From an uncultured Lachnospiraceae bacterium (GTDB lineage: Bacteria > Bacillota > Clostridia > Lachnospirales > Lachnospiraceae): a DNA stretch of 59,654 nt. The stretch is taken from NCBI GenBank assembly GCA_910577675.1, contig CAJTOR010000020.1, positions 1 to 59,654 on the forward strand. The letters are read 5' to 3'. A program made the translations under genes and the position numbers. Shown here one piece after another: positions 15,176 to 23,823 of the stretch. The notes below the pieces were generated by a model. That model saw only the letters and a program-made list of their open reading frames with translations, made no database searches and was not told the origin of the DNA. Position 1 is the stretch's first letter. Each line of letters starts with the position of its first letter.

Positions 15176-17446
15176 ATGAAACATCCGTATATTTTTGGCA
15201 TCCGGCATCTCTCCCCTGCCGGCGCGTGGCATCTGAGGAATTTTTTGAGGGAGAAGAACCCTAAGTTAGTGCTGGTGGAAGGTCCCTGTGATTTTGATGA
15301 TACTCTTGTGTGGCTGTCCGACCATGCTGTGCAGCCGCCGATTGCGGTGCTTGCATACACGAAGGATGCGCCTGTGAGAACAATTTTGTATCCATTTGCA
15401 GAGTATTCCCCGGAGTACCAGGCAATTTTATGGTGTAAAGAAAACAAGAAGGAATGCCGCTTTATCGATCTGCCGTCGGAGGTTTTTCTTGCGCTGCCGG
15501 AGTATGGGCCGGGCGGGAAATCCGCCGATAAGGGCGAGGAGGAGCGCATGAACGTCTACGAATTGCTTGATAAGCAGGCGGGCGAGGACGGGCATGAAAC
15601 ATTCTGGGAGCGCACGATGGAGCATACCAGTGAAACGGAAGGGTATCGCCGCGGGGCGGAAATTTTTGGAAGTGAGCTGCGGGCGCTGGAGGAGGACGGG
15701 GCAGTTGACCGTCCGGAAATCCTTGTGCGCGAGGCGTTTATGCGAAAGAAGATCGAGGAGGCTGTCGCGTCGGGGGTTGCGCCCGAGGAAATTGTCGTGG
15801 TCACAGGTTCCTACCATGTCGCGGGACTTTTGGATGAGCGGGCGGCTGCAATGACGGACAAAGAGTTATCCTCCCTGCCGCGCCTTGAGGCGAGCCATAC
15901 ACTGATGCCGTATTCATATTACCGACTGTCAACGCGCGCCGGTTACGGGGCGGGCAACAAGGCTCCGGCTTATTATTCGCTTTTGTGGGAAGCTTTTTCA
16001 AGGGGCGATTTTTCGTATACCGCGCGCTGTTATCTGAGCCGGATTGCGGGGTATCAGAGGGAGCATGGCAATCCGGTTTCCTCGGCGCAGGTAATTGAGG
16101 CGGTGCAGCTTGCGGCGGCGCTTGCGAAGCTGCGAGGGGAAAACCCGGTTCCGGCGCTTCGTGATCTGCGGGATGCCGCGGTTACCTGCCTTGGGGGCGG
16201 GAGCATCTCCGAGCTGACACTTGCCGCAGCCGATACGGAGATTGGCACTGCGATTGGTTTTCTGCCGGACGGTGTGAGCCGCACCAGTATCCAGGATGAT
16301 TTTTACAGGAAACTAAAGGAGCTGAAGCTTGAAAAATACCGCGGGGCAACGCAGCAGGAATTATCGCTCGACCTGCGTGAGAACCGCAAGGCTTCCACAC
16401 AGAAGGCGGCATTTCTTGACCTGAACCGCTCTTTTTTCCTGCACCGGCTGCGGGTGCTTGGCATTAGCTTTGCAACGCAGGCTATGACAAGGCAGGACAA
16501 TGCGACCTGGGCGGAGCACTGGAGTGTGCGCTGGACTCCGGAGGCGGAGATTGAGCTGGTGGAGGCAGCCCTAAAGGGCGATACGGTCGCGCAGGCGGCA
16601 TCATTTTGTATGAAGGAGCGCGTGGAGCAGGCACCGAATATGGGCGAGGCAGCGCGTGTCATTGAGGATGCTTTTGACTGCGGGATGACGGAGGCAGCGG
16701 CTTACGCGACTGCCGCGCTGCAGGCGATGGCAGTGGATGCGGCATCCGTCGTCGATCTTTCCGCGGTTGCGGGGAGTCTTTCGGTGGTTTTGCAATATGG
16801 CGATATCAGGCAGCTTGATTCCGCGCCGCTCGTGCCGATTTTGCAGCAGATTTTTTTCCGGGCGTGCCTGATTCTTCCGGGGGAATGTGTCTGTGACGAT
16901 GAGGCATCCAAGGCGATGGCGGCGGCGATCGAACGCCTGAATAGCGTGGCACTGGCGCATGACTTTCTTGATGTTGCGGCGTGGAATGAGGCGCTTAGGG
17001 AGGTTGCGGAACGGGATGATTTAAATACAAAGCTTTCCGGTTATGCAATGGCAATCCGGCTAGAGCGCAGCCTTGCGGATGGCGAGGCGCTGCGCCTTGA
17101 AGTGCGCCGCAGGCTTTCTAGGGGTGTTCCTGCGGATCTTGGCGCGGGGTGGTTCGAGGGGCTTGCCATGAAAAACCGCTATGCGCTGATTGCTAGGCTT
17201 TCGCTCTGGGAGAGCCTTGATGAGTATTTGGAAACGCTTGATGACGAGGAATTTAAGCGCGCGCTGCTTTTCCTGCGCCGCGCATTTGCTGATTTTTCAG
17301 CGATGGAAAAGGATTCGATTGCCGAAAATTTGGGTGAGATCTGGGGCTATAATGGTCAGGAGGTCAGCGAGGCGCTCAATGCGGAATTGAATGTGGAAGA
17401 GAAGGAACTGGTGGAGAGTCTTGACGAGTTTGATTTTGACTTTTAG
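15176..17446 (+). CDS. DUF5682 family protein (YehM-like)
   Basis: This 756-residue protein begins MKHPYIFGIRHLSPAGAWHL, the signature N-terminus of DUF5682, with GPCDFDD a little further on (VLVEGP motif). It contains VVVTGSYHVAGL around residue 205 and a long helical C-terminal half. Length is close to E. coli YehM. The start is chosen at the ATG after ggaggaatt; 25 codons upstream the same frame overlaps the ATPase gene. The N-terminal part is reminiscent of TraB/EreA-like folds (GxxH, E-rich), but this is uncertain. It always travels with MoxR and VWA genes, so it is probably part of one complex. Confidence 0.85.
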   Translation: MKHPYIFGIRHLSPAGAWHLRNFLREKNPKLVLVEGPCDFDDTLVWLSDHAVQPPIAVLAYTKDAPVRTILYPFAEYSPEYQAILWCKENKKECRFIDLPSEVFLALPEYGPGGKSADKGEEERMNVYELLDKQAGEDGHETFWERTMEHTSETEGYRRGAEIFGSELRALEEDGAVDRPEILVREAFMRKKIEEAVASGVAPEEIVVVTGSYHVAGLLDERAAAMTDKELSSLPRLEASHTLMPYSYYRLSTRAGYGAGNKAPAYYSLLWEAFSRGDFSYTARCYLSRIAGYQREHGNPVSSAQVIEAVQLAAALAKLRGENPVPALRDLRDAAVTCLGGGSISELTLAAADTEIGTAIGFLPDGVSRTSIQDDFYRKLKELKLEKYRGATQQELSLDLRENRKASTQKAAFLDLNRSFFLHRLRVLGISFATQAMTRQDNATWAEHWSVRWTPEAEIELVEAALKGDTVAQAASFCMKERVEQAPNMGEAARVIEDAFDCGMTEAAAYATAALQAMAVDAASVVDLSAVAGSLSVVLQYGDIRQLDSAPLVPILQQIFFRACLILPGECVCDDEASKAMAAAIERLNSVALAHDFLDVAAWNEALREVAERDDLNTKLSGYAMAIRLERSLADGEALRLEVRRRLSRGVPADLGAGWFEGLAMKNRYALIARLSLWESLDEYLETLDDEEFKRALLFLRRAFADFSAMEKDSIAENLGEIWGYNGQEVSEALNAELNVEEKELVESLDEFDFDF

Positions 17447-17600
17447 GCGCGGTTTTTATGGTGCCGGGAATGACATGCTTGGGAGAGCCAGCATGACCTT
17501 TCCGGTAATCCGGTATTACAGATGATTTTTGACTAGAAGTTTTGTGCGGAAGTTTACGGTGAAAAATAATGCTGATTTGATTATTTTTACATGGATTCAA

Positions 17601-17631
17601 CAAGAGAAACTGCATTTGCAGTTTTCTCTTG
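17601..17631 (+). other. Hairpin in the DUF5682-VWA gap
   Basis: CAAGAGAAACTGC and GCAGTTTTCTCTTG pair with one bulge and a 4-nt loop. There is no T-tract after it, so an mRNA-processing or stability element is more likely than a terminator. The rest of the 226-bp gap shows nothing else clear. Confidence 0.5.
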
Positions 17632-17672
17632 CGGTTCCTTGAACGTAAACGTTTTCGGAATGGAGGATAACT

Positions 17673-18875
17673 ATGGAGAGCGTGACAAAAAAGGATATAA
17701 AACAATCTATGACAAGATGGAGGCTGATTTTAGGCCAGGACAGCGAGGATCGCTTTGAGAAGATGGGCGGTGGGGGGCTGAGCGGTGAGATGGATATGAT
17801 GGACCAGGCGCTCGCCGCCATCTACAATCTTAATTCCCCTGGAAGTTTTGGCACTGGGGGCGCGGGAGCAGGCAGAGGGCCTTCAAATCCGCAGATTACA
17901 AGGTGGCTTGGCGATGTGAGAAGTCTTTTCGACCCGGAGCTTGTAAAGATTATCCAGGGCGATGCGATGACGCGCTGCGGTTTAAAACAGTTGATTTTTG
18001 AGCCGGAGCTTTTGGAAAACCTTGAGCCGGACGTAAATCTTGCTTCCACCATCCTGATGTTAAAAGACCAGATTCCCAAGCGTTCCAAGGAGAGCGTGCG
18101 CGAATTTATCAAGAAGATTGTCGAGGAGATCAACCGTCTTTTGGAGCAGGATATCAGAAGGGCTGTGACAGCCGCGGTCAACAAGCGCAAGCATTCCCCG
18201 ATTCCCTCGGCGGCAGCGCTCGACTATAAAATGACCATCCAAAGGAACCTGAAACATTACAATCAGGAATTAAAAACGATTGTGCCGGAACATTTTTATT
18301 TCTTTGACCGCACCAGTACGACGGCGGCGAATAAATGGAATGTCATCCTTGATATTGACCAGAGTGGTTCGATGGGCGAGTCCGTTATTTACTCGTCAAT
18401 CATCAGTTGTATCCTTGCCAGCATGTCAAGTATTTCCACGCGGATTGTGGCGTTTGATACGAATATTGTCGATCTGACAGAAAAGAGTGATGACCCGGTT
18501 GATTTGCTTTTCGGGTTCCAGCTCGGCGGCGGGACAAATATCGATCAGTCGGTGGCGTACTGTGAGAAATTTATTGAGAATCCGAAAAAAACTTTGTTTT
18601 TCCTGATTACTGACCTTGAGGAGGGGGGCAACCGTGCTGCGCTCTTGCGCCGCCTTGGGGATTTGAAGGAGGCAGGTGTTACATTGGTGTGCCTGCTCGC
18701 GCTTGCGGAGGGGGGCAGACCGTACTATGATACGCAGATGGCGCAGAAGGTCGCGGCGCTGAAAATTCCGTGCTTTGCGTGCAGCCCGCAGATGCTGCCG
18801 CAGCTTTTGGAGCGCGCTTTAAAGGGGCAGGATCTCGATCAGTTTGTGAAGGAGTTCGAGAAAAAGAAGAAGTAA
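17673..18875 (+). CDS. VWA-domain protein (YehP/CoxE-like)
   Basis: This 400-residue protein has a helical N-terminal half and a C-terminal von Willebrand A domain. The MIDAS motif is DIDQSGSMGES (DxSxS), with GGGTNIDQS supplying the threonine and FLITDLEEGG the last metal-site aspartate. An ATG after ggaggataact gives the start. VWA proteins of this type partner with MoxR ATPases and present metal-dependent adhesion to a client. The gene closes the yeh-like set. The FRG-domain gene follows within 90 bp. Confidence 0.9.
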   Translation: MESVTKKDIKQSMTRWRLILGQDSEDRFEKMGGGGLSGEMDMMDQALAAIYNLNSPGSFGTGGAGAGRGPSNPQITRWLGDVRSLFDPELVKIIQGDAMTRCGLKQLIFEPELLENLEPDVNLASTILMLKDQIPKRSKESVREFIKKIVEEINRLLEQDIRRAVTAAVNKRKHSPIPSAAALDYKMTIQRNLKHYNQELKTIVPEHFYFFDRTSTTAANKWNVILDIDQSGSMGESVIYSSIISCILASMSSISTRIVAFDTNIVDLTEKSDDPVDLLFGFQLGGGTNIDQSVAYCEKFIENPKKTLFFLITDLEEGGNRAALLRRLGDLKEAGVTLVCLLALAEGGRPYYDTQMAQKVAALKIPCFACSPQMLPQLLERALKGQDLDQFVKEFEKKKK

Positions 18876-18958
18876 GGACATATGCGCGGGAATCAATGCC
18901 AAGGAGTGTTGTGGACAGGATTTCTATTTGGGCAGTAAGCTCAGATTGGGAGGAAGGG

Positions 18959-19765
18959 ATGATACGGACAGAACATTTGGTTAGAATTGAGGAAGTGCTG
19001 GAGTTAATTAATGAGCAGACCTATGACAGTTCGATTGGAAGATACCGCTCGTCCTATCTGTACCGCGGGATGCCGAACGAGGCTTATTATCTGACAACGA
19101 GCCTGCACTTAAACTGTAAGGAAAAACATAAGGAACTGGAAAAGAGTATTCTGCGAAATTTTACGAAATATGCGGCGAGTGAGGAGCCGCTTCTCGATGA
19201 GTCCGTCTGGCGGCAGTTGATTATCGGGCAGCATCATGGACTGCCGACCAGGCTGCAGGACTGGACGTACTCTCCACTTATCGGACTGCATTTTTCTACG
19301 AGCGGTGAGCGCCTGGCAAATATGGAGATGCACGGGGGAATCCTCTGGAAGATTGATGTGCATGAGATGAACCGACTTTTGCCGGGGCGCTACCAGGAGA
19401 GCCTGCGCGGGGAAAAAACAAATTTATTTACGGTGGAGATGTTAAATGAACTTGCGTGTGACCTTGATTCCTATGATGCGGATATGGGGGAGAATTCCAT
19501 GGTGCTGTTGGAGCCGCCTTCCATAGATCAGCGCATTATCAATCAGTATTCTTATTTTGCGATTATCCCAAGTGGGATGAATGATATTGAAAAGTTTTTG
19601 TCGGAGAGAACCATGCATACTGTAAAGTATATTATTGATAAGAGTCTGCGCTGGAAGATACGGGATATGCTTGATCGGATGAACATTAACGAGCGCATGA
19701 TCTATCCGGGGCTTGACGGGCTTTCGGCGTGGTTGAAGCGGCATTATTATGTAAAAGATATGTAA
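18959..19765 (+). CDS. FRG-domain protein
   Basis: This 268-residue protein has the FRG hallmark motifs: SSYLYRGMPNEAYYL (the Phe/Tyr-Arg-Gly core), then IIGQHHGLPTRLQDWTYSPL, and a C-terminal IINQYSYFAI. FRG domains are found alone or in fusions, often near defence or conflict genes; their activity is not established. The start at MIRTEHLVRIEEVL follows gggagg; an upstream in-frame ATG (MPRSVVDRIS) is possible. It sits directly after the VWA gene on the same strand and ends 50 bp before an IS200/IS605 remnant. It may be a cargo or effector of the cluster. Confidence 0.8.
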   Translation: MIRTEHLVRIEEVLELINEQTYDSSIGRYRSSYLYRGMPNEAYYLTTSLHLNCKEKHKELEKSILRNFTKYAASEEPLLDESVWRQLIIGQHHGLPTRLQDWTYSPLIGLHFSTSGERLANMEMHGGILWKIDVHEMNRLLPGRYQESLRGEKTNLFTVEMLNELACDLDSYDADMGENSMVLLEPPSIDQRIINQYSYFAIIPSGMNDIEKFLSERTMHTVKYIIDKSLRWKIRDMLDRMNINERMIYPGLDGLSAWLKRHYYVKDM

Positions 19766-19812
19766 GGTGAATATAATGTGGGCGAAAGTCGAATAACTGT
19801 ATATAGGTGGTT

Positions 19813-19993
19813 GTGCCGAGAAATTTTATGTGAAAACCAAGCTTTCCTTCGGCACGTAAAATATACAAGGTACGAATGTACGGTATAAACCGTTATAGGG
19901 CAGGGGCTGCCCGAATTAACGCCTGTGGAGATAGTAGGTTACGAGGTCGATGAAAGCAGGAAGCCCATTGGCTTTAGATAATGGGTAGTTCAC
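19813..19993 (+). mobile_element. Decayed IS200/IS605-type element end (TnpB C-terminus and right-end hairpin)
   Basis: A frame reads ARINACGDSRLRGR then stop, followed by KQEA. INACGD and KQEA are hallmarks of TnpB/OrfB C-termini. The following GAAAGCAGGAAGCCCATTGG, with its hairpin GCCCATT...AATGGG and GTAGTTCAC, is the usual right end, which also forms the 3' part of the omega RNA. An upstream stem GTGCCGA/TCGGCAC could be the left-end hairpin. No full tnpA or tnpB is present. The element stops at the ribosome site of the phosphatase gene. Confidence 0.65.
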
Positions 19994-20007
19994 CGGGAGG
20001 ATTTAAT

Positions 20008-20712
20008 ATGAAGCTTGTATTTGTAAGGCATGGAGATCCGGATTATGTCCATGATTCGCTGACGGCGAAGGGGAGGGTGGAAGCTGAAATTCTTTCCGGG
20101 CGGATTGCAGGGATGCAGGTGCGGGATTTTTATTGTTCCCCGCTCGGGCGGGCGCAGGAAACGGCGGCGTACTCGCTTGAAAAAATCGGGCGGACGGCGG
20201 TTACTAAGGATTGGCTTAGGGAGTTCCCGGGGTATGTGATTGACTCCCAGACCGGGAAACGCCGTATCCCATGGGATTTAATGCCGCGCGACTGGACAGC
20301 ATGCAGGGGCTTGTACGATAAGGAAGCCTGGCTTTTGGAGCCGGTTATGAAAAGCGGTGATGTAGCGGAGGTGTATAAGCGTGTATGCGACGGGATTGAC
20401 GGGCTGCTTGAGGATTACGGCTATGTGCGCGAGGGCAGCATGTACCGGACGCAGGGCGGGAATACGGATACACTTGTGTTCTTCTGTCACCTCGGCATAA
20501 CATTTGCGATTATGGCACATCTGATCGGGCTGTCCCCGGTTATGTTGTGGCAGGGCTTTTTTGTAGCACCGACTTCCGTTACAACGCTGGTGAGCGAGGA
20601 GAGAATACCGGGCGAAGTATTTTTCCGCTGTGTGGGACTCGGGGATATCTCCCATCTCTATCAGGCGGGGGAGGAAGCGTCAAAGTCAGGATTTTTTGAG
20701 GAGATGAGATAG
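20008..20712 (+). CDS. Histidine phosphatase family protein
   Basis: This 234-residue protein starts MKLVFVRHGDPDYVHD; the RHG motif holds the phospho-accepting histidine. It continues with TAKGRVEAEIL and YCSPLGRAQETAAY (second arginine), and the distal histidine lies in LVFFCHLGITF. This is the phosphoglycerate mutase-like fold acting on phosphoesters; the substrate cannot be told. The start follows gggagg, which directly abuts the IS605 right end, so its native promoter region has been replaced or displaced by the element. It ends at a strong bidirectional terminator. Confidence 0.9.
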   Translation: MKLVFVRHGDPDYVHDSLTAKGRVEAEILSGRIAGMQVRDFYCSPLGRAQETAAYSLEKIGRTAVTKDWLREFPGYVIDSQTGKRRIPWDLMPRDWTACRGLYDKEAWLLEPVMKSGDVAEVYKRVCDGIDGLLEDYGYVREGSMYRTQGGNTDTLVFFCHLGITFAIMAHLIGLSPVMLWQGFFVAPTSVTTLVSEERIPGEVFFRCVGLGDISHLYQAGEEASKSGFFEEMR

Positions 20713-20753
20713 AAAAGACCGCGGGCTTTAATCGGTAAAGCCCGCGGTCTTTT
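20713..20753. terminator. Bidirectional terminator
   Basis: AAAAGACCGCGGGCTTT and AAAGCCCGCGGTCTTTT form a 17-bp perfect stem flanked by A and T runs. It serves the phosphatase gene and the convergent lacI-type gene. Confidence 0.95.
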
Positions 20754-20756
20754 TGT

Positions 20757-21782
20757 TTATTCCTCCGCAGTTATATAGTTTTTTGGAGCGGCGGCTGCCG
20801 CGGCGGTGGAAGCTCTCTTAATAAATTTTGCGCGCAGCAGCATCTTGCTTACCGAAACATTGTGGATCAGTCCGTCTAAAAGGAGGAATGCGCTTTTGCC
20901 AAGGTCGGTTCTGTCCTGGCGGATTGTGGTGAGCGGCGGGGTGAGCGCTGAGGCGAGCGGGAGGTCGTCAAATCCCATGACGCTGATATCTTCCGGGACA
21001 TTCAGCCCGCGCTTGGTAAGTTCAGCTATCACGCCCGATGCGATCAGGTCGCTCGCGCAAAGGATTGCGGTCGCCCCGTTCTCGAGGAAGGTCGGCACAT
21101 GGTATTTCGCGCAGTCCGGCACGTAATAACCGTATTCCATCAACTTTTTGTCGGGGGTCAGACCCTGTTCTTCCATACTTTGTAGAAAAGCTTGGTAGCG
21201 CTCGTCGGATACCATGGAGTTTTTGGAGCCGTTAAGGAAGGCGATCTTTTCGTGCCCAAGTGAGTGGAGATGTTCGACGGCGATTGATATGCCCTCTGAC
21301 GAGTCCGTCCCGACATAGCCGACATGCGGGTTTACCGGGATATAATTATCGAGCAGAACCGTGGGCACCGTTGTTTTGTTAAGTTGTTTTACCCAGTCAT
21401 CGTGCAGTGAGAAGCCTAATAAAAATGCACCGGAAAACCCGTTTTTCAGCATGTAGGTATCATATTTTTCAGCGGTCTGCATATTCAGGTCGGCGGGGAT
21501 AACGGATACTTCCCAGTGCCTGCGCGCGGCGGAAAGCTTAAAGCCCATGATAATCTCATAGCCGAACTGGTCAATATTCTCGTAATCCATATTTTCAATT
21601 AAAATACATACTTTTCTGGTTGATCCCGCCTTTAGTTTTTTGGATGCATACCCCATCTCGACAGCAGTATCAAGCACTAGCTGCCGCATATCGTCGCTGA
21701 TATCGCTGGCCCCGTTCAGGCCCTTTGATACAGTGCTGACGGCGATACCGAGACGATTGGCGATATCCTTAATCGTAGCCAT
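20757..21782 (-). CDS. LacI-family transcriptional regulator of the maltodextrin genes
   Basis: This 341-residue protein starts MATIKDIANRLGIAVSTVSK, the LacI HTH plus hinge (GYASKKL). A periplasmic-binding-protein-like core follows: VPTVLLDNYIPVN, YVGTDSSEGISIAVEHL, FLNGSKNSMVSDERYQAF, ISVMGFDDLPLAS and TIRQDR. It is divergent from malQ, so the likely effector is maltose or a related glucan. The start is fixed by the HTH and by a TTGAAA-17-TATACT promoter upstream; the longer frame is not used. It ends at a shared terminator. The C-terminus is Ala-rich (STAAAAAAPK). Confidence 0.93.
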   Translation of the reverse strand: MATIKDIANRLGIAVSTVSKGLNGASDISDDMRQLVLDTAVEMGYASKKLKAGSTRKVCILIENMDYENIDQFGYEIIMGFKLSAARRHWEVSVIPADLNMQTAEKYDTYMLKNGFSGAFLLGFSLHDDWVKQLNKTTVPTVLLDNYIPVNPHVGYVGTDSSEGISIAVEHLHSLGHEKIAFLNGSKNSMVSDERYQAFLQSMEEQGLTPDKKLMEYGYYVPDCAKYHVPTFLENGATAILCASDLIASGVIAELTKRGLNVPEDISVMGFDDLPLASALTPPLTTIRQDRTDLGKSAFLLLDGLIHNVSVSKMLLRAKFIKRASTAAAAAAPKNYITAEE

Positions 21783-21827
21783 GTTTTTGACCTCACATTC
21801 ATTTTGTTTCTTGTAGACTTTTTTATA

Positions 21828-21856
21828 AGTATAAACCGAATAGGCTTGTTTTTCAA
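21828..21856 (-). promoter_or_regulatory. Promoter of the LacI-family gene
   Basis: Minus strand TTGAAA (21856-21851), 17 bp, TATACT (21833-21828), about 45 bp before the ATG. Confidence 0.7.
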
Positions 21857-22049
21857 TGAAAAATGCAAAAAAAATCTTTAATAAAATAAGAAAAAGACAT
21901 TGTGGGGACAGGATAGGGGTGGGTATTTCGGATGAATAAAATAGGAGGAAAATCAACAGAAAATTATGTAAAATGTGAAAATGTACAAAAAAACTTGAAT
22001 AAATCGGGGCAAAAGGAAGAAAAATAACCAAAAAAAATTAAAAACCATA

Positions 22050-22078
22050 TTGACAAACTGTCGATATTATGTTATTAT
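22050..22078 (+). promoter_or_regulatory. Promoter of malQ and the glucan operon
   Basis: TTGACA (22050-22055), 17-bp spacer, TATTAT (22073-22078), about 90 bp upstream of malQ. Confidence 0.75.
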
Positions 22079-22088
22079 TTAGTCAAGA

Positions 22089-22107
22089 TTTCGAAACTTA
22101 TCGAAAA
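22089..22107. promoter_or_regulatory. Candidate LacI-type operator just downstream of the malQ promoter
   Basis: TTTCGAAACTTATCGAAAA contains the palindrome TTTCGAAA and a second CGAAA exactly 10 bp further, covering the probable transcription start. TTTCGAAACTT recurs in the inverted repeat before the amylase gene at 30063-30105. Position fits repression by the divergent regulator. Confidence 0.5.
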
Positions 22108-22168
22108 TTCCATAAACTTAATTGAACTGGAATGGGAAAAGTATTGGAAGTATCAGGAGGGAACCATC

Positions 22169-23683
22169 ATGGGTGTGACAAAAGCGAATCTGGGGCGCGG
22201 GGCGGGTATTCTGATGCCAATCAGCGCTTTGCCCGGTCCGTATGGGATTGGTACTTTGGGAAAAAGTGCGTATGAGTTTGCGGATTTTGCGGCGGATGTC
22301 GGGTTTAGGTATTGGCAGGTGCTCCCCGTTGGACCTACAAGTTTCGGTGACAGTCCGTATCAGTCGTTTTCCGCATTCGCAGGAAATCCATATTTTATCG
22401 ACCTTGATTTCCTTATAGAGGAAGGGCTGCTCCTTAAAGAGGAAGTGGATGCAGTTTCTTTTGGGGAGGACGAGGCGGATATTGATTATGCGGCAGTCTT
22501 CCACAACCGCTTTGAGATTTTGAAAAAGGCATATGGGAGAAGTGGACATAAAGAGAAGAAGGAGTACAGGACATTCCTTGAAGAAAATGCCTTCTGGATA
22601 GAAGATTACAGTTTTTATATGGCGCTCAAGTTCCATTTTGAGAACCGCTCGTGGAAGGAGTGGGACGAGGATATCCGCTTCCGCAAAGAAAGTGCGGTGG
22701 AGAAATATCAGAAACTTCTTGCAGAGGAGATTGATTTCTGGAAGTTCTGCCAGTTTAAATTCCGCTTGCAGTGGAACCGGTTAAAGTCCTATGTAAACGG
22801 AAAAGGGCTGAAATTTATCGGGGATATCCCTTTGTATGTGGCGATGGACAGTTCTGATGTCTGGGTACATCATGATCTGTTTGAATTGGATGAGGATTGT
22901 GAGCCCATCCATATTGCGGGGGTTCCGCCGGACGCTTTTTCGGATGACGGGCAGAGGTGGGGAAATCCGCTTTACCGGTGGGATGTTATGGAAGAGCGTG
23001 ATTTTCTTTGGTGGCGTGAACGCATGAAGGCGAACGCTTCTCTCTATGATGTGATCCGCATCGACCATTTTATCGGAATTGTCAATTACTGGTCGATTGC
23101 GGCGGATTGTCCGACCGCGATTGAGGGCGAGTGGAAGATAGGTCCTGGCGAGAAGCTGATGAAGGCAATTCTTGAGGTGATCGGTGAGGCGGGGATTATC
23201 GCGGAGGATCTCGGGGTTCTTACTGAGCCGGTGAAAAACCTGATTGCAAAGCTTGGCTTCCCGGGCATGAAGATTATAGAATTCGGGCTTGACTGTAAGC
23301 CAGACAACGATTATCTTCCACATAATTATACGACCGCCAACACGGTTGCCTATATCGGGACACATGATAACGAAACATTGGTCGGTTTCCTTGGTGGGTG
23401 TGACAAAGAGCAGTTTGCAAAGATCAAGGAGTATTTCGGCGCGAAAACAAAGAAGGAACTGCCCGTGCAGATTATCCGCAGCCTGATTGCCTGTGTTGCC
23501 GATGTGGCGGTGCTGCAGACGCAGGATATGCTGGGACTTGACAATTCCGCCCGCACCAATCTTCCGTCCACCGTCGGCAAAAACTGGCGCTGGCGCGCTG
23601 TAAAAGAGCAGCTTGAGGGGATTGATAAGGTTTATTACCGTGAACTTTTTAGAATGTATAACCGTTTGCAGGGTGAAACTTAA
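22169..23683 (+). CDS. malQ: 4-alpha-glucanotransferase (amylomaltase)
   Basis: This 504-residue GH77 enzyme moves glucan segments between maltodextrins, releasing glucose. It opens RGAGILMPISALPGPYGIGT and has YWQVLPVGPTSFGDSPYQS. VIRIDHFIGIVNYWSI includes the nucleophile Asp, IIAEDLGVLT the acid/base Glu, and YIGTHDNETLVGF the third carboxylate. Length is normal. The start follows aggaggg. It is the first gene after the regulated promoter and precedes glycogen phosphorylase, its usual partner in cytoplasmic maltodextrin breakdown. Confidence 0.96.
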   Translation: MGVTKANLGRGAGILMPISALPGPYGIGTLGKSAYEFADFAADVGFRYWQVLPVGPTSFGDSPYQSFSAFAGNPYFIDLDFLIEEGLLLKEEVDAVSFGEDEADIDYAAVFHNRFEILKKAYGRSGHKEKKEYRTFLEENAFWIEDYSFYMALKFHFENRSWKEWDEDIRFRKESAVEKYQKLLAEEIDFWKFCQFKFRLQWNRLKSYVNGKGLKFIGDIPLYVAMDSSDVWVHHDLFELDEDCEPIHIAGVPPDAFSDDGQRWGNPLYRWDVMEERDFLWWRERMKANASLYDVIRIDHFIGIVNYWSIAADCPTAIEGEWKIGPGEKLMKAILEVIGEAGIIAEDLGVLTEPVKNLIAKLGFPGMKIIEFGLDCKPDNDYLPHNYTTANTVAYIGTHDNETLVGFLGGCDKEQFAKIKEYFGAKTKKELPVQIIRSLIACVADVAVLQTQDMLGLDNSARTNLPSTVGKNWRWRAVKEQLEGIDKVYYRELFRMYNRLQGET

Positions 23684-23823
23684 ATCGCAGGTATTTATGT
23701 GATGGACTTGTGTATTGAACTGGAAGGATACTTGTAACTTGTAAATTCGGTAACAGCAGGTGGATTTAAAAATGTAAAATAATGGAAATCACTTGCGGAT
23801 TGATTGACAGAAAGGAACGAAGT

